Of a stretch of DNA of 64,000 nucleotides, positions 16,453 through 24,826 are shown piece by piece. The DNA lies in assembly GCA_046292445.1 (NCBI GenBank), contig JBKBQT010000007.1, forward strand, positions 62,001 through 126,000, read 5' to 3'. Made by a program: the position numbers and the translations under genes. The notes beneath the pieces were generated by a model. That model did not search any database. It worked only from the letters and a program-made list of their open reading frames with translations, and was not told the origin of the DNA. Every line of letters starts with the position of its first letter. Positions within the stretch are counted from its first letter, which is position 1. Source of the DNA: CALIZF01 sp046292445 (GTDB lineage: Bacteria > Pseudomonadota > Alphaproteobacteria > Rhodobacterales > Rhodobacteraceae).

Positions 16453-17834
16453 GCCGTCCGCTCCACCAGTTGCCCGTGCCCGGCCGCGCCGGGATCCACG
16501 AGGCCATCCCGCATCACGATCCGCCCGCGGCTGACCGTCAGCACGGGACGGCCGGTCAGCGTCTCGCCGTCCCAGGGCGTGAAATCGACGGCGCTCAGCA
16601 TGTCCGCATGGCGCACCGTCCAGCGCGCCGCGGGATCCCACAGGCAGAGGTCGGCATCGTGCCCCGGCACCAGCGCCCCCTTGCGCGCAAGGCCGAAAAG
16701 GCGCGCGGGCGCGGCCGCCGTGACCTCGGCGAAGCGCTCGGGCGTCATCCGGCCCGTGGCGACCCCGCCCGAGAACACGGCCGGCAGCATCGTCTGAAGC
16801 CCCGGAAACCCGCCGCCGAAGCCGTTGAAGGGGATCGGCTCGCCCGCCCTTGCCCGGGCGATGGCGGCGAGGCGGTGTCTGGGCGAATGGTCCGACGATA
16901 CCATGTCGAGCCCGCCGCCCGCCACCGCATCCCACAGCGCCTGCCGGTCGGCCTCGGGGCGCAGCGGCGGCGCGCAGAGGAACCTTGCCCCCTCGAAATC
17001 CGGGCGGGCGAGGTCGGCCGCGGTGAACGACAGGTAATGCGCACAGGTTTCGGCCGTGATCGCCGTGCCACGCGACCGTGCCCGCGCCACCTCGGCCAGT
17101 CCCTCGGCGCCCGACACGTGATAGATGTGGAGCCGCGCGCCCACCGCCTCGGCATAGGCGGCGGCGCGGTGGATCATCACCGCCTCGGCCGACTGCGGAC
17201 GGGCGAAGGGCTGGCGGTCGAGCGTCGTGCGGCCCGCCGCCCGTTCGGCTGTCGTCGCGTGGCGCACGAGCGGGTCATCCTCGGCGTGCAGGATGCAGAC
17301 CATGCCGAGCGGCGCTGCCGCAGCGAGGATCGCCAGCATTTCGGCATCCGTGACCGCGTATCCCTCGTAGGTCGTGAACATCTTGATCGACCGGAAGCCC
17401 CGCGCGGCCAGAGCGGGCAGCGTCTCGGCCAGAACGCGGGGGCAAGCCCCGGGCATCTGGACATGCACGCCGAAGTCGATCAGCGCGCGGTCCGCAGTGG
17501 CGAGATAGGCGTCCAGCACCACGGCAGGATCATCGCCGCGCGCGGCCATCGATTGCGGAATGACGGTCGTCGTGCCCCCTGCCGCCGCCGCGCGTGTGGC
17601 GGTTTCCCAGCTGTCGGGGCACGGCGGCTCGCCGGCGATGCTGCGCTGCGCGATATGGCAATGGCTGTCGATCCCGCCGGGCATGAGCAGGCGGCCGGCC
17701 GCCTCGACCTCGTCGTGCCCCCGGCCGAGCCCGGGGCCGATGGCGGCGATCCGCCCGCCGTCCACCGCAAGATCGCCCGCGATGCGGCCCGCGGGGGTGA
17801 CGATATCGGCGTTGCGGATCACCAGGTCATGCAT
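16449..17834 (-). CDS. hydantoinase / dihydropyrimidinase-family cyclic amidohydrolase
   Basis: A 461-residue amidohydrolase. The binuclear metal site is complete: His58/His60 (DSHCH), the carboxylated Lys151 (SIKMFTTY), His183 (LHAED), His239 (YHVSG) and the late aspartate in SSDHSPRH. Family members open hydantoins, dihydropyrimidines or allantoin. ATG 17834 (MHDLVIRNADIVTPAG) is the family start; an upstream start would add 16 unlike residues. It is the first gene of a coupled pair with the DUF849 enzyme and is divergent from a PuuE-like gene. A D-carbamoylase of matching type lies at 31.6 kb. Confidence 0.85.
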   Translation of the reverse strand: MHDLVIRNADIVTPAGRIAGDLAVDGGRIAAIGPGLGRGHDEVEAAGRLLMPGGIDSHCHIAQRSIAGEPPCPDSWETATRAAAAGGTTTVIPQSMAARGDDPAVVLDAYLATADRALIDFGVHVQMPGACPRVLAETLPALAARGFRSIKMFTTYEGYAVTDAEMLAILAAAAPLGMVCILHAEDDPLVRHATTAERAAGRTTLDRQPFARPQSAEAVMIHRAAAYAEAVGARLHIYHVSGAEGLAEVARARSRGTAITAETCAHYLSFTAADLARPDFEGARFLCAPPLRPEADRQALWDAVAGGGLDMVSSDHSPRHRLAAIARARAGEPIPFNGFGGGFPGLQTMLPAVFSGGVATGRMTPERFAEVTAAAPARLFGLARKGALVPGHDADLCLWDPAARWTVRHADMLSAVDFTPWDGETLTGRPVLTVSRGRIVMRDGLVDPGAAGHGQLVERTA

Positions 17835-17920
17835 GCGGCACCTTGCGGGTTTGCGGTTGTGCGCCAGAGGGTTCGGGGGCACCCTTGCGATGCGGCAAGA
17901 CGCGCGCAGAGGGGATCGCG

Positions 17921-18847
17921 ATGGCCTGGGGACGCAATTTCACCGGCTATGGGCGGCACGCGCCGCGCATCGACTGGCCGGGCGGCGCGCTGGTCGCCGT
18001 CAATCTCGTGGTGGTCTACGAGGAGGGGTCGGAATATTCGCTGATCGAGGGGCACGGGCGCAACGAGGGCTGGGGCGAATATGCCTTCACCGTCGATCCG
18101 CCGATCCGCGACCTCGGGACCGAAACGCATTTCGAGTTCGGCAGCCGGGTCGGCATCTGGCGCATCGCCCGGATGCTCGACGAGCTCGGCGTCAAGGCCA
18201 GCGTTTCGGCCTGCGCCCTGGCGCTGGAGCGCAACCCCGAGGTGCCGGCCTGGATGAACGAGGCCGGGCATGACCTGCTCGGCCACGGCTGGCGCTGGTT
18301 CGAGGCCTTCGCCCAGTCGCGCGACGAGGAGGCCGAGCATCTGGGGCTGGCGATCGAGAGCTATTCGCGCATGCTCGGCTACCGGCCGATCGGATGGAAC
18401 CAGCGGTCCTATCCGTCGGTCAACACGTTCGACCTGCTGGTCGAGGAGGGCGGGTTCCTTTACACATCCGACCCCTGCAACGACGAGATCCCCTATTTCG
18501 TGCCCGACGGGCGGGGCGGCCGGATGCTCGTGATGCCCTATTCCAAGACGTTCAACGACAGCCGGTTCCTCGTGTCGCCGGGTTATGCCAATCCCGGCGA
18601 TTTCGCGGCCGATGTGACGGCGGGGATGGATTACCTCTTGCGCGAGGCCGAGGCGATCGGGCCGCGGATGATGACGGTGGCGGTGCATGCCCGCTGGACC
18701 GGCCAGCCCAACCGCGCCTCGGGTCTGCGGCGGATCATCGAGCACGGGCTGTCGCGGCCGGGCATCGCCTTCCTGCGGCGCGACGACATGGCGCGGCATT
18801 TCCTCGCGCATCACGGGCATCTGCCGACGCAGGGTCCGGTGTTGTGA
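17921..18847 (+). CDS. PuuE-like polysaccharide deacetylase / allantoinase-family hydrolase
   Basis: A 308-residue protein of the NodB-like family, in the branch containing the metal-independent allantoinase PuuE: the N-terminal WPGGALVAVNLVVVYEEGSE is characteristic, with the usual Asp-Asp replaced by EE. GHGWRWFE and VHARWTGQPNRA are conserved later. It may hydrolyse a cyclic ureide or amide. AGAGGGG precedes ATG 17921. It is divergent from the hydantoinase gene (86 bp). With the hydantoinase and xdhABC in the window, a purine- or ureide-related substrate is possible, but this branch has many members of unknown activity. Confidence 0.78.
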   Translation: MAWGRNFTGYGRHAPRIDWPGGALVAVNLVVVYEEGSEYSLIEGHGRNEGWGEYAFTVDPPIRDLGTETHFEFGSRVGIWRIARMLDELGVKASVSACALALERNPEVPAWMNEAGHDLLGHGWRWFEAFAQSRDEEAEHLGLAIESYSRMLGYRPIGWNQRSYPSVNTFDLLVEEGGFLYTSDPCNDEIPYFVPDGRGGRMLVMPYSKTFNDSRFLVSPGYANPGDFAADVTAGMDYLLREAEAIGPRMMTVAVHARWTGQPNRASGLRRIIEHGLSRPGIAFLRRDDMARHFLAHHGHLPTQGPVL

Positions 18848-18958
18848 GGGGCCCCGGCACCCGGAGCGCTGCCCGTCGAGGCATGGCTTCGAGCCTGCGA
18901 GTATTTGTGGAACGATGAAGCGGGGACGCGCGCTGTTCGGCCTCCGGATACGCATGGC

Positions 18959-20260
18959 TCAGACGTCTCTGGCACGGGCGACCGCCTCGTCCATCGCGTC
19001 CAGAAAGCGGGCGACCTCGGCCGGGCTGTTGTAGTGGCTGACCGACACGCGGATGCAGGAGCCGAGGCCGAGCGGGCCGAGCACGTTGCCGCAATAGTGG
19101 TCGTTGAGGCGGATGTGGGTGCGGATGCCCCGGTCGCGCAGGTGGGTGACAAGCGCGGCGCTGTCCATCCCGTCGAGGGTGAGCGACACGACCCCCTCGC
19201 GCCCCGGGTTGCCTGCGCCGCCGATCACCGTGACGCCGGGCATCGCGGCAAGGCCGCGGCGATTTCCCTGCCCGTGGAGCATGGCGTGGAGCAGCGCGGC
19301 CTCCTGGGCGTGGATCGCGGCGGCCGCGGCGAGGATGCGGGCGCGGCGGTCGGTGCTGTCGGTATGCCGGCCCCCGAGCCAGTCGAGATAGGCGACGACA
19401 TCGGAAAAGGTCGCATAGGCGCCGCTGTCGCGGGTGCCCTGTTCCCAGTTGGTCGCGGCGCCGCCGATCACGGCTTCCTTCGGGCAGGCCGTGAGCCTGT
19501 CCGACGCCCAGCCGATGCCATAGCCGTGGCGCGAGAACACCTTGTAGGGCGAGACGGCATAGCCGTCGGCGTGGCAGGCATGCACGTCGATCGCGCCGTG
19601 GCTGGCGTGCTGGATCCCGTCGACGATGATGAAGCAGTCGGGCGCGACCGCGCGGATCGCCGCCGCGACGGCCGGCACATCGACGGCGATCCCGGTCACG
19701 GGCGACGTATGGACGATGCAGGCCACCCGCAGGTCGGGCGTGATATGGGGCCGGTAGGCGTCAAGTCCCACGGTGCCGGCTGCATCGTCGTGCACGGCGA
19801 CGCGCAGCGGGCGGCCCGTCACCTCGGCCCAGCGGGTCATCGCGCTGCGCGAGGCGGGATGTTCGAGCGTCGAGGCGACCATCGACCCGCCGGGGGCGGC
19901 GCCGAGGGCGGCGGTGCGGATGAGGCGGAACAGAACCTCGGTCCCGCTTTCGCCGACGAAGACCTGCCCCGTCTGGGCCCCGAAGAACAGGCGCATGTCG
20001 GCGCGGCCCTGCGCGATGATCCCCATCAGCGCGGCCGAGGCCGGGTTGTCGCGGCCCTGGTTGTCGGGCAGCGAGGCGTGCAGAGCCGATGTCTCGACGA
20101 CCGATTTGAGGTGCAGCGCGCCGCCCGCATTCTCGAAATAGATGCGCGGCCCCTCGAAGGGACAGGCATCGACATGGGCAAAGCGGCCGCGCACCTCGGC
20201 CAGCAGGTCGGGGGAAAAGGTCATCGCATGCTCACCGCGGTCCTCATCGGGGCTCGTCAT
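18959..20260 (-). CDS. class V aminotransferase / cysteine-desulfurase-like PLP enzyme
   Basis: A 433-residue fold-type I PLP enzyme. The aspartate/histidine motif DGIQHASHG and the PLP lysine segment SPYKVFSRHGYG are present, as is the N-terminal YFENAGGA. It resembles isopenicillin-epimerase or desulfurase-like enzymes rather than IscS. The first ATG (20260) overlaps the upstream stop by 4 bp; ATG 20224 is an alternative start. It is the last of eight genes in the N-methyl catabolic operon, so it may deaminate or cleave the demethylated product. The reaction is unknown. Confidence 0.75.
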   Translation of the reverse strand: MTSPDEDRGEHAMTFSPDLLAEVRGRFAHVDACPFEGPRIYFENAGGALHLKSVVETSALHASLPDNQGRDNPASAALMGIIAQGRADMRLFFGAQTGQVFVGESGTEVLFRLIRTAALGAAPGGSMVASTLEHPASRSAMTRWAEVTGRPLRVAVHDDAAGTVGLDAYRPHITPDLRVACIVHTSPVTGIAVDVPAVAAAIRAVAPDCFIIVDGIQHASHGAIDVHACHADGYAVSPYKVFSRHGYGIGWASDRLTACPKEAVIGGAATNWEQGTRDSGAYATFSDVVAYLDWLGGRHTDSTDRRARILAAAAAIHAQEAALLHAMLHGQGNRRGLAAMPGVTVIGGAGNPGREGVVSLTLDGMDSAALVTHLRDRGIRTHIRLNDHYCGNVLGPLGLGSCIRVSVSHYNSPAEVARFLDAMDEAVARARDV

Positions 20261-22713
20261 TGCCGGGCCCGCGTGCCGTCCGGGTCGAACGGCGGGCGGG
20301 CAAGGACGCGGGCGGTGTGGTCGCGCCCGAGGATGGCGACATGCACCGTATCGCCGGGGCTTGCCATCCCTGCCTTGAGATAGGCGATCGCGAGCGACTT
20401 GCCGACGTGATAGCCATAGGCGCCCGAGGATACCTGCCCGACCGGCGTGCCGTCGGGCAGGAACACCGGCTCGCCGCCCGAGGCATCGGCGGTGGTTGCG
20501 TCGATCTCGAGCATGGTCATGGATTCGCGCGGGGGGCGGGCGGCGATCCGTTCCCAGGCGGCCTTGTTCAGGAAATCCTTGTCGGCCTTCACCAGCCTCT
20601 CGAGGCCGGATTCCTGCGGCCAGTATTCCGGGGAATAGTCGCGGCCCCAGGACCCGTAGCCCTTTTCCACCCGCAGCGACATGAGCGCGCGCGAGCCGAC
20701 CGGGCCGGCGCCGAGGTCGCGCCCGGCATCAAGCAGGGCCGCGTAAAGCGTCGTCTGGTCGGCTTCGGCGCAATGCAGCTCCCACCCCAGATCGCCGGTG
20801 AAGCTGACGCGCAGCGCGGTGCAGGCCACGCCCGCGACCGTGATGCGGGCCGAGGCCATGAAGGGAAAGGCCGCGTTCGACAGGTCGGCATTGGTCAGGC
20901 GCCCGAGGAGATCGCGCGCCTTGGGCCCGGCGACGTTGAAGCCGCACAGCGCTTCGGTCACGCTCTGGAACGTGGTGCCATCCGGCAGCGGCACGGCCTT
21001 GAAGAACCGCCGGTGAAACCGCTCGGCCATGCCCGAGCCGACGATCAGGAACGACTCCGCCCCGGTGCGCGTGACGGTGAAATCGCCCGCCACCCCGCCG
21101 CGCGCCCCGATCAGCGGTGTCAGGCATGACCGGCCGACGGCCCGCGGCATCCGGTTGGCGAAGACCGAATCGAGCCAGCCTTCGGCCCCCGGCCCTGTCG
21201 CCGCGTATTTGGCGAAGTTCGAGATGTCGATGATCCCGGCCGCATCGCGCAGCATCCGCGCCTCGCGCCCGACGGGCTCCCACCAGTTCTGGCGGGTGAA
21301 GCCTTGGGTCTCGCTGCGCGGCTCGCCCTCTGCCGCGAACCACAGGGGATGTTCCCAGCCGTAATTGAGGCCGAACACCGCCCCCATGTCCGTCTGCATC
21401 GCATGGGCCGGGCGGGTGCGCACCGGCCGGCCCGCCGCGCGTTCCTCGTTCGGGAAATGGATCTTGAAGCGGTGCGCATACTGGTCCTCGACCCGCGCCC
21501 TGACGAAGGCCCGGCTTGCCCATTGGCCGAAGCGCGCCAGGTCCCAACCCCACATGTCGAGCGTCGGTTCGCCCTCGACGATCCATTCGGCGGCCAGCTT
21601 GCCCAGCCCGCCCGATTGCGAGAACCCCGGAATGATCCCGTTGCAGCAGAAATAGCCCGTCAGTTCCGGCACCGGCCCGAACAGCGCCGCGCTGTCGGGC
21701 GACCAGATCATCGGGCCGTTGATGACCCGCTTGATCCCGGCGCGCCCGACCGCCGGCACGCGCGCGATGGCGCGCAGCATGTTCGGCTCGATCCGGTCGA
21801 GATCGTCGGCGAAGAGCTCATGCCCGAAACCGGCGGGGGTTTCATCCTCGGCCCAGAACTTCATCGCGCGCTCATAGGCGCCGACAAGCAGGCCGAGCCC
21901 CTCCTGCCGCAGGTAATACTCGCCGTCGCGGTCGGCCACGGACGGAAGGCGGCGACCGGCGCCTGCGATCTCGGGGATGGTCTCGGTCACGAAATACTGG
22001 TGCTCGGTCGGGATCAGCGGCAACTCCAGCCCCGCCATCCGCCCGACCTCGCGCGCCCAGAGGCCGGCGGCGTTGATGACCCAGGGCGTGCGGATCTCGC
22101 CGCGGTCCGTGCGCACGATCCAGGTGCCGTCCGGCTGCGCCTCGGTCCCGGTGACGGGGGTGAAGCGGTGGATTTCGGCCCCCATCTTCCGCGCGCCGGC
22201 GGCATAGGCATGGGTGACGCCCGACGGGTCGACGTTGCCGCCGTCGGGTTCATACATGATGCAGCGGATGCCGTCGAAATCGACGAGCGGGTGCAGCCGT
22301 TCCGCCTCGGCCCGCGACACCTCGTGGAAGTTCATGCCATAGCGCCGCGCCTTGGCGGCCTGGATGCGGAGCTGGTGTTCCCGCGCCTCGGTCTGCGCGA
22401 GATAGAGCGATCCGGGCTGGAAGATGCCGCAGCCCTGGCCCGTCTCGGCCTCGAGTTCCTTGTAGAGGTTCATCGTGTAGTGCTGGATGCGGCTGATGTT
22501 GGTCACATCGTGCAGGCCGTGGATATTGGCCGCCGCATGCCATGTCGACCCGCTGGTGAGTTCCGAGCGTTCCAGCAGCACCGAGCCGGTCCAGCCCTTT
22601 TTCGCCAGATGATAGAGGATCGAGCAGCCGACAAGGCCGCCGCCGATCACCACCGCATCGGCATGGGCAGGCAGCGGCCTCGCGGCCCCGTTCGTTCCGT
22701 TTGCGCCGCTCAT
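20257..22713 (-). CDS. dimethylglycine/sarcosine dehydrogenase-like flavoprotein (FAD + GcvT domains)
   Basis: An 818-residue protein: an N-terminal FAD-dependent DAO domain (VVIGGGLVGCSILYHLAKKG), then a C-terminal tetrahydrofolate-binding GcvT-like domain (about residues 430-810). His59 in SGSTWHAAN matches the histidine that carries covalent FAD in dimethylglycine dehydrogenase. Such enzymes oxidise an N-methyl group and pass the carbon to tetrahydrofolate as methylene-THF. The gene overlaps its neighbours by 4 bp on both sides (MttB-like upstream, PLP enzyme downstream). Substrate is inferred to be an N-methyl amino acid. A paralogue lies at 47.9 kb. Confidence 0.85.
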   Translation of the reverse strand: MSGANGTNGAARPLPAHADAVVIGGGLVGCSILYHLAKKGWTGSVLLERSELTSGSTWHAAANIHGLHDVTNISRIQHYTMNLYKELEAETGQGCGIFQPGSLYLAQTEAREHQLRIQAAKARRYGMNFHEVSRAEAERLHPLVDFDGIRCIMYEPDGGNVDPSGVTHAYAAGARKMGAEIHRFTPVTGTEAQPDGTWIVRTDRGEIRTPWVINAAGLWAREVGRMAGLELPLIPTEHQYFVTETIPEIAGAGRRLPSVADRDGEYYLRQEGLGLLVGAYERAMKFWAEDETPAGFGHELFADDLDRIEPNMLRAIARVPAVGRAGIKRVINGPMIWSPDSAALFGPVPELTGYFCCNGIIPGFSQSGGLGKLAAEWIVEGEPTLDMWGWDLARFGQWASRAFVRARVEDQYAHRFKIHFPNEERAAGRPVRTRPAHAMQTDMGAVFGLNYGWEHPLWFAAEGEPRSETQGFTRQNWWEPVGREARMLRDAAGIIDISNFAKYAATGPGAEGWLDSVFANRMPRAVGRSCLTPLIGARGGVAGDFTVTRTGAESFLIVGSGMAERFHRRFFKAVPLPDGTTFQSVTEALCGFNVAGPKARDLLGRLTNADLSNAAFPFMASARITVAGVACTALRVSFTGDLGWELHCAEADQTTLYAALLDAGRDLGAGPVGSRALMSLRVEKGYGSWGRDYSPEYWPQESGLERLVKADKDFLNKAAWERIAARPPRESMTMLEIDATTADASGGEPVFLPDGTPVGQVSSGAYGYHVGKSLAIAYLKAGMASPGDTVHVAILGRDHTARVLARPPFDPDGTRARQ

Positions 22714-24248
22714 GGCTCGTCTCCCCCGATCTCTTCCTTGCGTCTGGCCACATAGGCCTCGAGTTCCTCGCGGATCGCGGGGTCCATGGGCGGTTCCTCA
22801 TATTCGCGCAGCGCCTGCTGCCAGATGGCCGTGGCGCGCTCGGCGGCGTCCCTTGCCCCTGCGGCCTCCCAGGCGCCGTGGTTGGTCCAGTCGGACAGAA
22901 GCGGGCGGTAGAACGCGGTTTCATACCGTTCCATCGTGTGCGCTGCGCCGAAGAAATGGCCGCCCGTGGGCACCGAGGCGATGGCATCGAACCCGAGGCT
23001 CGCCTCGGAAAAGTCGATCGGGCGCAGGATTTCGATCATGTTCTGAAGGATTTCCACATCCAGCACGAGTTTCTCGAAACTCGCCGTCAGCCCGCCCTCG
23101 AGCCATCCGGCGGCGTGATAGATGAGGTTGGCGCCCCCCAGAACCGCGCCCCAGGTCGCCATCGATGTCTCGTAGGCCGCCTGCAGGTCGCAGGCGTTCG
23201 AGGCGTTGGAGTTGGAGCTGCGATAGGGCAGGCCGTAGCGGCGGGCGAGCTGGCCGGCGATGATGTTGGCCTTGGTGTTCTCGGGCGTGCCGAACGCCGG
23301 CGCGCCCGACCGCATGTCCACGTTGGACGTGAAGGCGCCATACATCACCGGCGCGCCGGGTTTGACAAGCTGCGTGAGCACGATGCCAAACAGCGCCTCG
23401 GCGTTCTGCTGGGCAAGGGCGGCGGCCAGCGTGACCGGTGTCATCGCGCCCATGAGCGTGAAGGGGGTGATCGTCACCGGCTGGCCATGTTCGGCCATCG
23501 CAATCAGGCCATCCGCCATCGCCTCGTCGAAGAGGCGCGGGGAATTGACGCTGATGATGGTGGTCACGCCGGGGTCGGCGGCCATGTCCTCAACCGAGAT
23601 CCCGCGCGAGATGGCCATCATGCGGATCCCGTCCATCGCCCTGCCCCGCCCGATCGCTGTGCAGTGAAACGTCAGGTCCGACAGGGTGAGGTTGGCGAAA
23701 TAGGTGTCGAGATGGCGGTTGTTGGCGGGCAGTTCCTGCGGCGCCGTCACCTGGTTGCCGATCATGTGGATCGCGTTGAAATGATGCGCGAGGCGGATGA
23801 AATCCTGATAGTCGCCGAGGTTCCCCGACCGCCGCCCGCGGACCCTGTCATGCACGTTGGGCGGTCCGGCGACGAGCCCGAAGTTCAGCGACCTGCCCCC
23901 GAAACTCAGCCGCTTGTCCGGGTTGCGGGCGGTCAGGGTGAAGCGGCCCGGCACCGTCGCGAGTGCTGCATCGACCACGCCCTCGTCCATCCGCACGATC
24001 CGCTCGTCGCGGTCCACGATGGCCCCGGCCGCCTCGAACAGATCCATCACGCGGCTGCCCATCACCCGGATCCCGAGATCGCGCAGGATGCGCATCGACG
24101 TGTCGTGCAGCGCCTGCATCTGGTCGGGGCTGGCCATCTCCATCGGCGCATGGGGATTTTCCAGTGCGGCCCAGGGCAGCTGTGCGATACCGCCGCCGCT
24201 GCGGCCCGCCTTGCCGCGGCGGCCCCTGCCGCGTCGTTCCTCGCTCAT
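22710..24248 (-). CDS. trimethylamine methyltransferase (MttB) family protein, non-pyrrolysine
   Basis: A 512-residue MttB-superfamily protein. The frame is continuous with no in-frame amber codon, so it belongs to the non-pyrrolysine branch, members of which demethylate quaternary amines such as glycine betaine, proline betaine or carnitine and pass the methyl group to a corrinoid protein. The N-terminus is a short basic tail, then the conserved barrel (MEMASPDQMQALHDTS, GAFTSNVDMRSGAPAFGTPE, LPYRSSNSNASNACD). ATG 24248 overlaps the soxG stop by 4 bp. No corrinoid-binding partner gene is in the window, which is odd for this family. Confidence 0.83.
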   Translation of the reverse strand: MSEERRGRGRRGKAGRSGGGIAQLPWAALENPHAPMEMASPDQMQALHDTSMRILRDLGIRVMGSRVMDLFEAAGAIVDRDERIVRMDEGVVDAALATVPGRFTLTARNPDKRLSFGGRSLNFGLVAGPPNVHDRVRGRRSGNLGDYQDFIRLAHHFNAIHMIGNQVTAPQELPANNRHLDTYFANLTLSDLTFHCTAIGRGRAMDGIRMMAISRGISVEDMAADPGVTTIISVNSPRLFDEAMADGLIAMAEHGQPVTITPFTLMGAMTPVTLAAALAQQNAEALFGIVLTQLVKPGAPVMYGAFTSNVDMRSGAPAFGTPENTKANIIAGQLARRYGLPYRSSNSNASNACDLQAAYETSMATWGAVLGGANLIYHAAGWLEGGLTASFEKLVLDVEILQNMIEILRPIDFSEASLGFDAIASVPTGGHFFGAAHTMERYETAFYRPLLSDWTNHGAWEAAGARDAAERATAIWQQALREYEEPPMDPAIREELEAYVARRKEEIGGDEP

Positions 24249-24826
24249 GGCACATCCCTCCCCCGGGCATCCCGTGCCGCCTGCACGATGTCGCGCAGGG
24301 CGGCGGCGGTCGCTGTGATGTCGAACAGAACCTCGGCCCCGTGGTCGCGGCGGATCACCACCGCGTCGATGCCGGCAAACCGCGTCTGGGCGAGGGCGTC
24401 CGGCGCGAACCGCCCTGCCCGCAGGTCCACCGCGCAGAGGCGGGCGAGCACGCCGGGCAGCGACGGACCGGCGAGGTGCAGCCATGCCCAGCCCTCCTCG
24501 CGCCAGGATGACCAGCCTTTCGGGGCGGGCGCCGCGTCCCACCGGGCGCGCAGTCCGGCCAGGGGCGCCGGGTCCGCAGGATCGCCAAGGATGGTGACGT
24601 CGTTCCCGCCGAGACGCAGCATCGCCATGCCGAAAACGGCAGCAAGCCGGTTGGGGGCGGGCAGCGCCAGCCCCGCGGCCGTCAGCCAATCCGCCGCCCC
24701 GGCCCCCTTGATGCCGAACCGCGGCCACGGGGTGCGATCGGTCACCGTCAGGCCGGGGCCGGCGGCCAGAAGCACCGCCTCGGCCTCGGCCGCGCCACCG
24801 GGGGACAGGGGCCAGACCTGCATCAT
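24245..24826 (-). CDS. soxG: sarcosine oxidase gamma subunit-like protein
   Basis: A 193-residue protein matching SoxG by length, by GcvT-like beta fold fragments and mainly by position directly after soxA with a 4-bp overlap. In heterotetrameric sarcosine oxidase the gamma subunit contacts alpha and beta and carries no cofactor. It also overlaps the MttB-like gene start by 4 bp. Sequence conservation in SoxG is low, so identity rests partly on the operon. Confidence 0.78.
   Translation of the reverse strand: MMQVWPLSPGGAAEAEAVLLAAGPGLTVTDRTPWPRFGIKGAGAADWLTAAGLALPAPNRLAAVFGMAMLRLGGNDVTILGDPADPAPLAGLRARWDAAPAPKGWSSWREEGWAWLHLAGPSLPGVLARLCAVDLRAGRFAPDALAQTRFAGIDAVVIRRDHGAEVLFDITATAAALRDIVQAARDARGRDVP

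Noticed and set aside
18848..18958. Possible terminator between the PuuE-like gene and the class V PLP gene
   Set aside because: Some GC-rich dyads are present but none with a T tract, so I cannot support a terminator.
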